From: Copromyces sp. CBS 386.78
Lineage: Eukaryota; Ascomycota; Sordariomycetes; Sordariales; Sordariaceae
DNA: 64,000 nt
Direction of reading: 5' to 3'
Assembly: GCA_030685235.1 (NCBI GenBank)
Contig: MU839098.1
Span: 1-64,000, forward strand
A program made the position numbers and the translations under genes. Of this stretch, positions 47,627 to 59,352 are shown piece after piece. The notes under the pieces are model-generated. The model was not told the origin of the DNA and made no database searches. It was given only the letters and a program-made list of their open reading frames with translations. The stretch's first letter is position 1. Each line of letters opens with the position of its first letter.

Positions 47627-49041
47627 ATGGCCAGTCTCCGCGGGGTCTCGAGATCGGCTCGCGCCCTTCAGCCTCTCTCTACTCAGTTCGCTATCCGAAG
47701 ATGCGCCTCGACACAGGCCGGCTCCGGCGCCACTGCCCCCTCCTCCAAGAACATTCCCGACCTCGCCGAGCTTGAGACACGGTCGGCATTGGAGGCTCCC
47801 CTCCCCAGCGCAGAGGACAAGAAGGAATTCAGGCCATGGAAGCGCGCGGCCGACAGGAAGGCGAGGTTGCCTAGCAGCAGGTGTGTTTACATCTGCCTAC
47901 CATTTACATATCTACCCGCCATACACAAACTTCACAAAGAATCGCAGCAAAGCTAACCTCACCATGGTTCACCCCAGATACCAATACCACCCCCCCAAGT
48001 ACAACCGCGGTCCTCTCCATCCCATCCAATCCCCTCCCTCCTCCGACCCCATCGCCCGCGACTTCGTTCCCGGCCCCTTCAACATGCCCCGCCTCAAGGA
48101 AACCTTCCGCACCGTCATGGCCTCCGACCTCATGACGCTCACCTACATCCACACACCCCCGGGAACCCCCAAAAAGGAGCCCTCGGAGCGCCTGCGCGCC
48201 TGGGAAGGCGACTCGCCCTACTTCGCCAACCGTGCCCGCCGCGCGCCCCGCGGTGCTCCCGAGCTGCCCATTCGCGAGAGGGACATCACCTTCCGCAACA
48301 TCCCCGAGATCAAAGAAATCACGGTATCCACCTTCGTGCCCTTGGGTCTCAAGAACCCGGATATGCTCATCGTGGCGCGCGCCGTGCTGCTGGCCATGAC
48401 GGGGACGATGCCGGAGATGACGCGCTCGAAATCGAACGTGGTGCAGTGGCATCTGCAGGCGAACAAACCGGCGGGTTGCAAGACGACGATTTACGGAAAC
48501 GCGGCGTGGGAGTTTTTGGATCGCATGGTGCATCTGGTCTTTCCCAGGATCAAGGACTGGAAGGGTATTCAGGGGAGTACGGGTGATGGAAGTGGCAATG
48601 TGCAGTTTGGTCTCAATCCGGAGGATGTGCAGCTTTTCCCGGAGGTGGAGTGTAATTATGATGTGAGTTTTTCTTGGGGGTGATGGGTGATGGGGAGGAG
48701 GGGGGAGGAAGGAGTGGAGCTGGAGTTGGAGATGGGGCTGGAGCTGAAGCTGGAACAAGGACGGGATGAGAGAAAGACTCGACTCCGGCTCTGGCTCTGG
48801 CTCTGACTTTGACTCTAGCTTTGAGTCTGGCTCTGGCTCTGGCTCTGGCTCTGGCTCTACCCGCCTCTTCGTTCTTTTTGGACTTGGCGACGACAGATTA
48901 CTGACTTTCTACTCTCCTCTCTAGATGTACCCCGCCAAGATGATCCCCGGTTGCCACATCGCCATCAAGACAACAGCCACTTCCGATAGACAGGCCAAGC
49001 TTCTGCTCCAGTCCCTCGGCGTTCCTTTCTACAGCACCTAA
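47627..49041 (+). CDS. MRPL7: Mitochondrial large-subunit ribosomal protein uL5m
   Basis: Three exons, 47627-47880, 47978-48662 and 48925-49041, giving 351 aa. The first about 25 residues are basic and hydroxylated without acidic residues, a typical mitochondrial targeting sequence. The core has ribosomal L5 features: 'MPRLKETFRTVMASDLMTL' near 120, 'IRERDITFRNIPEIKEITV' near 195, and the C-terminal 'PGCHIAIKTTATSDRQAK' in exon 3. It corresponds to yeast MRPL7, which contacts the central protuberance of the mitochondrial ribosome. Intron 1 (97 nt) has a CTAAC branch site; intron 2 (262 nt) is unusually long for this window and repeat-rich. The 3' end faces that of Fes1, 633 bp away. Confidence 0.93.
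48715..48860 (+). repeat. Hexamer repeats inside uL5m intron 2
   Basis: GGAGCT-type units (48,715-48,755) are followed by GGCTCT-type units (48,785-48,858). The two sets are partly complementary, so the intron RNA could fold into a hairpin. The repeat is within an intron, so length changes would not affect the protein. Confidence 0.75.
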
Positions 49042-49674
49042 GCGCCAAACGGGATGATGGTCTTGAGAGGTTGTTGAGTGAGGGACGAGGTCTAAGAGGA
49101 GGGATGATGATGAACAAGCATCTGTCATCATATCACGGTCATAGTTGGATGACGTTTGAGGAGAAGGAGTGTGTGAAACTTGTACAATACGAATACACCA
49201 CCGCCACATAGGGATGATGTAGGGTATGTTGGGTGTATATACCATTTTGTAACAACATCACGAGAAGAAAGATCATAGACAATGTGGGAAGGATATGGGA
49301 AGAAAAAATACCACTGGGTCTGAGGGTTGAAGAAGAACAAAACAAAGCAAAATCACAGATACGTCAAGCTGAAAGGAGTGTCTGAACCAAGCTGTTCAAA
49401 TTTTCCGTCCACTGTTAACGGGCATCGTCAAAGGGTATTTGCCCAAGTCTAAACCATACCATATATCCATATCCCCTTTCTAGAATAGCTTGCAGAACAG
49501 GTCAAGGTATCATGACAACGGAACCCATCATCCAGATCTCAAACGCAAAACCCCACAACGCCTTTTCCAATGCCCAAATCAAACACATCTTCCACGCCCT
49601 TTTTCGTTCCATTTGGTCATCCCCAATCATAACATCCAAGTCTCTGCTCACTCATCCCCTTAAACAGGACAGCC
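49042..49674. other. Convergent intergenic region, uL5m and Fes1
   Basis: Holds the 3' UTRs of two genes that face each other. No gene or structured RNA was recognised. Confidence 0.5.
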
Positions 49675-50418
49675 TTAAGCAGCCTTAGCCTTACTCCTCA
49701 ACCAATCAATAACCTCATCAACCTTATCCATATCCGCCGCATCCACCTTTGTGGTCCCGTTGCCAACCAAAACCTCATGACCGAGCTTATGCATCTCCTC
49801 AGCCGCGACATCCATAGCCGGCTGATAATTCCTCACAGCGCTGGACAGCGCATATGTAGCCTTGCGTCTAACCTTCTCCGTCTCGCCCTCCTTCATCGCC
49901 AGTGCCACCAGCTTAGGAACACCGCCCATAGCCAACAGCCTTTCCTGCGTCTTCTCATTATTCTGCACCGCGGTGCCGACGCACCAGGCCGCGAAAAACC
50001 TCATCTCCTCTTCCTCGTGCTCGAGTACCGACAGCAGGGGCGACCACAAGGAAAGCTTCTCAATCAGGTTCGCGTTGTCGAGGTTCTCGATCAGCTGCTC
50101 AAAGTTGTCGAACGCGATTAAGCGGTTCTCGAGCGTAACCTCGGGCGAGGGGTCGGTGATCACTTCGATGGCAGCTTTCATCAGGTCGGCTTCGGAGGGC
50201 CCGCCGAAGAGGGAGGCGAGGACTTCGGGGTCAATGGGGCGGGGCCCGGGAGCGGTGACTTCGGGGGCAGGAGAAGTCGCGACGGCGCCGGCGCCGGGGG
50301 TAGGGCCGTCGTTAGAGGAAGAGGTAGATGTGCCGTCGGGCCCGTGGGATTGGCCTGCTGCGGCGGCGGCTTGGGCTTCGATGGACCATTTAAGAAGTTG
50401 GTTGAGGTTCTTCTCCAT
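49675..50418 (-). CDS. fes1: Hsp70 nucleotide exchange factor Fes1
   Basis: Single exon, 247 aa. It starts MEKNLNQLLKWSIEAQ; LLKWSIE is the Fes1/HspBP1 N-terminal signature. A Ser/Pro/Ala-rich linker (about 20-60) is followed by 'PIDPEVLASLFGGPSEADLM' and armadillo-type helices with the family block 'NANLIEKLSLWSPL' and 'EEEEMRFFAAWCVGTAVQNN'. Fes1 releases ADP from cytosolic Hsp70 (Ssa type) and helps send misfolded proteins for degradation. Length is as usual for the family minus a longer C-terminal tail. Its start lies 3.2 kb from the actin start, in divergent orientation. Confidence 0.94.
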   Translation of the reverse strand: MEKNLNQLLKWSIEAQAAAAAGQSHGPDGTSTSSSNDGPTPGAGAVATSPAPEVTAPGPRPIDPEVLASLFGGPSEADLMKAAIEVITDPSPEVTLENRLIAFDNFEQLIENLDNANLIEKLSLWSPLLSVLEHEEEEMRFFAAWCVGTAVQNNEKTQERLLAMGGVPKLVALAMKEGETEKVRRKATYALSSAVRNYQPAMDVAAEEMHKLGHEVLVGNGTTKVDAADMDKVDEVIDWLRSKAKAA

Positions 50419-53400
50419 TTTGGATGTGGTTTGGTGTGGTTGGTTGCAGGTGTGTTTGTTGGTTTAGACACTGGATAGTTCGGGTCTAATGGTTTGCGCC
50501 GAGACTTGTTCTGGTTGACACTTGGGAGTTTGGTTTGTTTGCTTTCTGGACTCGGTCGGTATTCGATACGAAGTAGCTGTTTCAAAGGTCCAATAGGGTC
50601 CTTGATGTTCGTGTGATGAATGGATGGATATGGAGATGATGGCTTGATCAGTTTATCCTTTTGTTAATGTTGTTTGCGCCCCGCCAATGTACAAATAGTA
50701 TAAGAACGATAAGAATTGGTTTGCGCAAGGCTGACTTATCGATAATGCCGATTGCTGTCCAATCCCATCTCGATTGTTCTTTGAGTTTCAGGAAAGTTCG
50801 GTCCAAAAGAGGCTTAGCGCCTTCCCCACGTGTTAACTGGCTGGCAATTTGGAAAAGGAATGAGACGTGGAGCCGCTTGCTTATGAGGATCTCTGGAATA
50901 AGGCAAGGCTGCTTCCGCTTAGGTTGACCTTCCGAAATCATGTCCCTAGAAAGGAATAGCACTTCAGCTTCCAGAAGGGAATGAAACATCAAACGAACAT
51001 GGGCATCATCAAATCTTCAGGGGGTGGAAAAGGGAGATTCAGAATGAAGTCCAAGCTCCCAGGCCCATGTTCTTTCTTTAACAGCTTCCCTGAGCTGGAA
51101 TCCAATGATCTGTGCACTGCCCCTCCACACCTTTCACAATTCAACGCACGATGAGCAAAGTGGGCCGCAGCTGCCCCACCTTGCCCCTCGGTCGTTGTTG
51201 CTCCAACCGTCCTATTGCGGGGAGACAACAGACGACACTGACAGACAACGGAGCAGGCTGACACGACCTGAGTCGCCTGAATGATTACGGCATTTCAAAG
51301 TGGCAGTGACCGCTCTGCTTCGTTCCCGAGGATCGCATGAAGTGACAACGAAGGGTAAACTAGGAGGCTGGTGACTGGTTGGAGAAGGTCGCATTGGCCA
51401 TGAGCATCCAACAGGACTGGTGTGTGTTTGAGAATGGCCCCCTTCACAGCCAAAGCTTGATTGCTCGAGGAGTGCTCTGGTCCCGAGTGGTCCTTTTGGT
51501 GTTGGCTGCTGTCTCTGCCGTCCACGTAGGTATTCCAGCTTGTTGTTGTTGTCGCGAACGGAATCCCGCCCACGACAATGCTACTGCCTGTCATCGATAC
51601 CCACCACGCTGGAACACATGCACTGATGGTTGAATGGACCACAGCCGCGTCATGTCCGAACCCGTTGCGGAACTCGTCGCTTCGCTTGGCGGCTGTTTCT
51701 CATAGATTTGTGTATGAATCGAGACAAAGACTCGAGGCCCGTGATATTGATGCTGCTTTTAGATCACTGAAAAGGGGAATGGTGATCATCGTTGCCGGGA
51801 ATGCCGCTCCAACGTCTGACAAGGCTGACATCTTAGAGTGCGATGCATACGCAAGCCACTCGCGCAGCGCAGGGAATAATGGTCGGCGCCTAGGGAAAAG
51901 CCTAGATGTTCATATCAGGCTTCAAGAAAGGAGACGAGATGCCTGCTTGGCACAACAAGATGATGATCGGTGATGCGTATCTCGACCTCATGTTCTTTGT
52001 CGTTTGGGATGCAAAATTCCCGGATACCTAATGGGGCGTACGTCAGCTATACTTGGCCCAACGTAGACAGCGAAACAAAAGTTCCAATTCCAGGCTGTGA
52101 AGGTGTGGTGGATGGTGGGATGAAGTAGACGCCAATAAGTTGGTGGTGTAGGTGTCAAATGGTGTTGGACTGTGGCAATACCTCGTTCTCATCCCCAAAA
52201 TGACACCGCTGGTGGAAGTCTCCGTACCGTATGGACCCGAGTGCATACCGTAGGCTATCTCCGTCAGATCCCGTACCGGGCGGCCATGGAGCCTTCAAAA
52301 CACTCGGACCCCCGGGGCCATGGGGTTTTGCGATCCGGGACCAGCTTCCAAGAGATCGTAATCAGCCAGGCTCCAACAGAAGAGACGGTAAAGAAGACAT
52401 TGGATCTTCTGGAATTGCAAACGCGTTCTTCAGGAGGAGTATTAACAAGTAAATGAACGGGGTGCGACAAGGGGGACAGCGACCAGGTACGACGGCAACA
52501 ACGCAGGGGAGGACGACGACATTGAACCAGCCACGCTCCCACGCTTCATGTTCATTCTCACAATCGTCTACCTACCTCTACATACCTACTAGCTGCCCCG
52601 TCGAACAACGGCACGCAGCGGTGACGACCCCGGCCGGGCTGCAATACCTAGTAGGTAGTGTAGACTTGAATCATCAATGGGCTGCCAGTTGCCAGAACAT
52701 TGTCGAGACGTCGCCTCCGAGGTGCGGAAGCCTTCCCAAAGTGTGTTGGCGGCAGGAAGATCTCCTTGTCCTCCCAAAATTAGGCGGTGTCTCCTACCCA
52801 CTTTACGGATCGCAGGCCACTCGGGAATCCACCTTGAGCCACCCCCGATCAAGCATGACACTGTGACTTTGACAACTTGTCCACCTAGACGCCAGACAGC
52901 AAGGGGGCGATGCGGCCAGTGATTTGGTGATGTTGAGTTAGTAGTTGGAGGTAAGAAAGTGAACAGCGAGGAGGGTGCTGTGCACGCATCGTGAGCCACG
53001 GGCAATAGTGCAGACAGGCAGCGCACCAGCTCGGCGAGGGAGCTTCCATTCGTCTGCTGGCTGGTTTCCGCTTGTCAGTGTCCAGTGCCAGTGAGAGCAG
53101 TGACATCGGTGTTGAGGTGTCCCTGCCTTGCCCGCCTTTCCTTCCATTCCTCCTTCGCCGCCGCCGCCAAGTCCCATGCCGTGAGGTGACCAAAGCCCAG
53201 CCAGTCCAACCAAGCCAACAGCCAGCCAGCAGTGTCCAGTCCCCCGGCCACAGTCCAAGTCCCCCCCAGTCCGCCATCCGTTCCCTCGCACCTGGCACCA
53301 CAGCAATCCATCCCCTTACCTCCCCTACCTCTCCCCCCTCAATCCACCCGCCGCCTCGTAGTACTCCCAAAGCTGACCTTAAATTCACCTCCCCTTTTCC

Positions 53401-53588
53401 AACTCCTCCGCCAACCGAACAACATCCAAATTTTTGCCCAAACAACGTCTCTACGTCCTTCGGCAACACCACTCTCAGCCAAATCACCATCGCTTCATCG
53501 ATCCGGGAATCGTCGAGCGTATTTAATAACTCTTCTTCTGTACCTTTTGCTTAATCCGACACTTTTCGTCACCACCTAATCTATCACA
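50419..53588. other. Divergent intergenic region between fes1 and actin
   Basis: 3.2 kb between divergent genes, so it contains both promoters. The last about 450 bases before actin are strongly pyrimidine- and C-rich, as in promoters of highly expressed fungal genes. Short frames here have no recognisable domain. Confidence 0.5.
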
Positions 53589-55275
<1,687 letters not shown>

Positions 55276-56059
55276 AGTGGGTGCCCTTGAGAGGTCGTTG
55301 TTGCAGTTGGAAGCGGAGCGTCGTCGGCTTACACCTTGTATGTAGTTCAATAAATGGACAAATCCACGACTGTCACGAGCCAGCGCCAACTGGGGCCATA
55401 ACACCCCTATCTGCGTCAAGTAGCATGTCTGCATTGCGCGTGTATTCTGCACAGGTCTCTCTTAGACGAAAAGTAGTGAGCGTGGTCAGAAGGGGGTTGG
55501 CGTCTCTTTTCTCTACTAGAAGACATAAATAATGGCCTCTTCTTTCTGTGTTCTGGGTGGGCGGCGACGGCTACGAATGCGTGGGATAGGCGCGATCAAG
55601 TATGCGGGCTTCTTGATCTTGCCAACACCCTTTCTCTATTTACTACACTTTTAGCAGCAAGTTTTAGTCACAACTGGGCAATTCGAGGTTATCGTGGATG
55701 AAAATATCATCAAAATTCAAACAGCGTTCATTCTACTAGAATCACTTTCAGCTGCTTGTCCCTTGGCCATGAGATACCTAAGTCTAATAAGGATGATACA
55801 AGCCAAGGGCAAAAGGGGCCCTTGCTGACCGTCAAGGTACTAGATCCACTACAGTATCGAGATGCATGTGCTTATGGATTTCATGGAAGGAGAACCCCCA
55901 TGGTAAGGCGGCGATACCGATCCAAGCGATCCTCACCGCTCTGGAACCGAGTAACGAGCAGCCCTTTGCATGATCGGACACGGTCTAGGGTGCAAGCCAG
56001 TGGCAGTAACCAGATGGCTTCGATCTTTCCTTTATTTGCCACTAACACCCTGGGTATCC
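55276..56059. other. Convergent intergenic region, actin and GGQ protein
   Basis: Contains the actin 3' UTR and the 3' UTR of the RF1-like gene. No further gene is seen. Confidence 0.5.
55349..55354 (+). terminator. AATAAA polyadenylation-like signal of actin
   Basis: AATAAA 74 bp after the actin stop codon. It is a plausible but unproven 3'-end signal. Confidence 0.4.
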
Positions 56060-57007
56060 TCACTGCTTAGCGGCATCAGCGCTTCTTCCGCGCTTCTCAG
56101 CCTCTTCTCCCTTGTTAGTTTCTTCTTGTACCTCCTCTTCATGTCCCTCCACCTCTTCTCCCTCAGCGTCAGCCTCTTCCCACTCTTCCCCTTCTTCCCC
56201 CTCCTCCACCTCTCTACCCTCTTCCCCGTCGACTAACTGCTCACCAGCACCAGCACCACCCTTGCCAGCCTTCTCCTCCTCCAACTTCTTATACTTCCTC
56301 CTCGCCTTCTTAGCTTTACTATCCGCCTTCTTCTTCTTGACGTTGCCCACGATTGCTACCCGCGACTTATCACCGTTGAGGTGGAAGTCTACTTTGGCGG
56401 CGAGGATCTCCCGAGCTAGCTTGCGGTTTTGGGTTCGCGAACGCGTCTCTTGGCATTTGATCACTATGTTGGTTGGGATGTGGCGGAGTTGGACGGCGGA
56501 GTTTGTTTTATTCTGGGAGGCGGAGAGGGGGGTTAGTAACTTGGGTTGAGGAGAGGAGTGGGTGGGAGATGGGAGATGGCACATGGGGGACTAGGAGGGA
56601 GAGGGGAAGAGATTGAAGGGAGTATGGCGAAAGGGAATCGAAGTGGCAGAGGGGAGAGGAGGGTGACGACTTACAATTTTTTGTCCACCAGGACCACTAC
56701 CCTTGAGGTAAACCTCTTCCAACTCGTCCTCGGGCAATTTAGGACGCGGAGGCATTTGCCACGCTTTGAGCCATGATGCGGCGGTGGTGGTGAATGGTGC
56801 CGCCGCTGTTACTGTCCCGGGCCTGCCTGCTGCTGTAACGGCGGCAATACACACTGGTGTTGCTATCACTGGTCGCCGTCCTGCTTCAGAGCCCAAAGCC
56901 AAGCCCGAGATAAAAGGTAGGTCGCCATATTTCAGGATTCGACCTAGGGCTGGCCCAAAGCCAAAAGATACCGACGGTAGGCGAAGCGGAAGTGTTGTCT
57001 TCATCAT
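56060..57007 (-). CDS. Mitochondrial RF1-domain (GGQ) rescue-factor-like protein
   Basis: Two exons right to left, 57007-56675 and 56512-56060, giving 261 aa. The first about 60 residues are Arg/Ser/Ala-rich without acidic residues, fitting a mitochondrial presequence. The class-I release-factor signature GSGPGGQKINKT has GGQ at 107-109; the intron falls right after QKI. No codon-recognition domain is present, so the protein resembles human MTRFR (C12orf65) and yeast RSO55, which act in rescue of stalled mitochondrial ribosomes by peptidyl-tRNA hydrolysis. A Lys-rich segment follows, then a strongly acidic Glu/Gly tail (about 195-250). Start choice between Met1 and Met2 is open. Ribosome-rescue function is inferred from the family. 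Confidence 0.88.
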
Positions 57008-57959
57008 CCGGGGCCGAAGACTGTCACGACGGGGACGGGATCATTCATGATGAGGATTATGATGATGATGACGGAACGAAGCCACCAAGGTATCCTCGCA
57101 TCCGGCTGGCAATTGCGTGGTCATTCGGCGGCCCGGCAACGGACGCGGTCACAGCGGCCAACGGAACGTTCGTTGATCGTTCGTCGTCACCGGCCAAAGT
57201 CGGTCGCATGTGCTCCGCGTCGTGTACGTACCGATTTGGTGGGGCTTCAGGTCTTAATGACCAATCATAAGGGGTCGATAAAGATTTTGCACGACGCTAA
57301 TTTCAGGGGTTCAGCATTTCGAGCATGGCAGGTGCGGATAGGCCGATGGTTCGCTCTGGGCTCTTTCTGATCGCTGGCAGCAGTTCCGGGGTTCCGGGGC
57401 AGGCACTTTGTGAAGAGGCATGCAACTGCACAATTGGTACAAAGCAGTGGCGCTGGTACTGAAAGTCTGTCCCAAGAGAAGCGCTTTGGCCTGGGCCTGC
57501 AGGCGGTGACAAAGTTCCCCGGTCCCGCCCGTCGGCGCCCTTGTCGCTGTCACGCAGCGTAGCGCAGGGCAGAAACGGCGGATTTGTTGGATGCCGTCTC
57601 TTGAACGTTCGATTTGATCCTTTTGCATTGAACAACCTCCTCTGGATTCCTGACCTTGCCGCTTCCTTCTTTGCCATTCTTCCTGTGCGACTCTTCGTTT
57701 TCTTGCCTCTTGTTGACCTTGACCGGCTTTAATCATCAACCTAGCCTGGACTTTTTGTAATTCGTCTGTTATACCGCCTTTTCCAACCCATCGCATTGCG
57801 CGTTGCTCGTCGTCGTCGCAAATCCCAAACCGAACCTATCGAACTCCATTCCCTCGAACGATCGCAAAACCGCAACGGTCCTTCTCGAACTCTCGATTCC
57901 CGCCTTTTCCGAGTAACATACACACACACACACATACACCAAGAGACCAAACGCCCATC
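57008..57959. other. Divergent promoter region, GGQ protein and SPT small subunit
   Basis: 952 bp between divergent starts. A CA repeat (about 57,920-57,937) lies just before the ATG at 57,960, probably in the 5' UTR. No gene is seen. Confidence 0.5.
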
Positions 57960-58440
57960 ATGGCTTCCTACCTCGAGGCCTTCAGCAAGTGGTTCAAGCT
58001 TAAGATTTACCAGCTTGAGGTTACCATGAGCGTGTACATCTTTACGCCTATTGAGAAGTTCATCTTTTGTACGTTTGCCTCTCCCGCCTCCCTTATCAGA
58101 CTTACCTCTTGTGCCTCCCTCCTTTTGGTCTCCTCCTCCTGACCATCCATCCTCCTTCCAAACCAATCACTAACAATCCTCCTTAAACAAAACAGACTCA
58201 GTCCTCTTCCTCCTCGTCTCCCTCACATTCATCGCCACCGTCCTCTACCTCCCGCACCACGTGCAATTCATCGCCCGCCGCGCCTGGTTCTACATGCACG
58301 GCGACGCCCAGGACTCGATCCTCGATGTTGTTTCCAACGCCGTTACTGTGACCAAGAGCGCGTTGCTGGGGTCGGAGAAGACTGTGGAAGCGCTGGGCAG
58401 GGCGGCGGATGCTACGGTTGGGATTGTTAGGGAACTCTAA
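57960..58440 (+). CDS. Serine palmitoyltransferase small subunit-like protein
   Basis: Two exons, 57960-58068 and 58196-58440, giving 117 aa. The segment from KWFKLKIYQLEVT through 'YIFTPIEKFIFYSVLFLLV' to 'YLPHH' matches the layout of animal ssSPTa/b: a Trp/Tyr-Gln motif, Pro-x-Glu-Lys before one membrane helix (about 37-57), then a Pro-His motif. These small ER proteins bind and strongly stimulate serine palmitoyltransferase, the first enzyme of sphingolipid synthesis; yeast Tsc3 is the functional counterpart. Fungal members have a longer C-terminal amphipathic tail, as here (about 75-117). The splice junction restores Phe-Tyr-Ser within the helix. Confidence 0.85.
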
Positions 58441-59352
58441 ATACCTATCGGATGGGACATAAGGGAGACAGGGTCGTCAGTTCCGGCTGGTCAGTTGAGG
58501 AGCTGGTGCGCTTCTCGGTTGGTCAGCTCCCCGCTGGCTCAAGATGTGTCTGGGTGATGCTATCGGTGGGCAGTGTCGGAGGTGCCGATAATGGCAGGGG
58601 AAGAGGTTGAGTCACCTCGGGAACTCTGGGTCTTTCGGGTTCGCTACATCTCCGTTTTCTCTGGTATCGGAGAATTGGAGGGATCCGATATGCGAACGGG
58701 ATGCCCGCTCAACAAGCTTGAGTTGGACGTCAACACCATGGCTTCGTGCAACTCTCGACAACTCGACGGCCGATGGTGGAGTCGACAACCGGCCTTCCGC
58801 TGATTGCCACAAAGGAGGGCCGAAGCTTGTTCCAAATGGGCTTCTCAACGCTGCCTATCAAACAACTTCGATGGTGTATGCTTTAATGTTGCGGGAATGA
58901 GTTTGGGAGATCAACGCGGGAAGGTGGCATGGGGTATCAGTCGGGTTATTTGGCGTTCAGGGTTGGAAAAGAAATATCACACATAATGAGGCTAGCTGAT
59001 CAAGGTTGGGAGACGGCAAACGATAGATGAACAGCCATATACATTCTTGCATGGAAGGGCAAGACAGGACCACCCAGTTAAGGTAGTCATATAATAGCAG
59101 TACATGATCAATAATCTCTCCAAGCCCAGATCTTTGACGAGTACCATAGCTGTGGGCTTTTTACAAACACATAGTCAACGTCTTTTCAACATCCGGTGTC
59201 AGCCAGCGTCCAGAGCCATATAAAAGACCTGTTTTGGCCGGGCAATCGGACTTCATGTACCTCAAAGTCACTCGCCCATCATCTCTTATCTCGAACCAAG
59301 AACCAATATTGTACCATGGATTTTCTCTATCCTTCTTTTCCGTACCGAGTCC
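58441..59352. other. Convergent intergenic region, SPT small subunit and ELP2
   Basis: Contains two 3' UTRs. Short frames only, no recognised gene. Confidence 0.5.
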
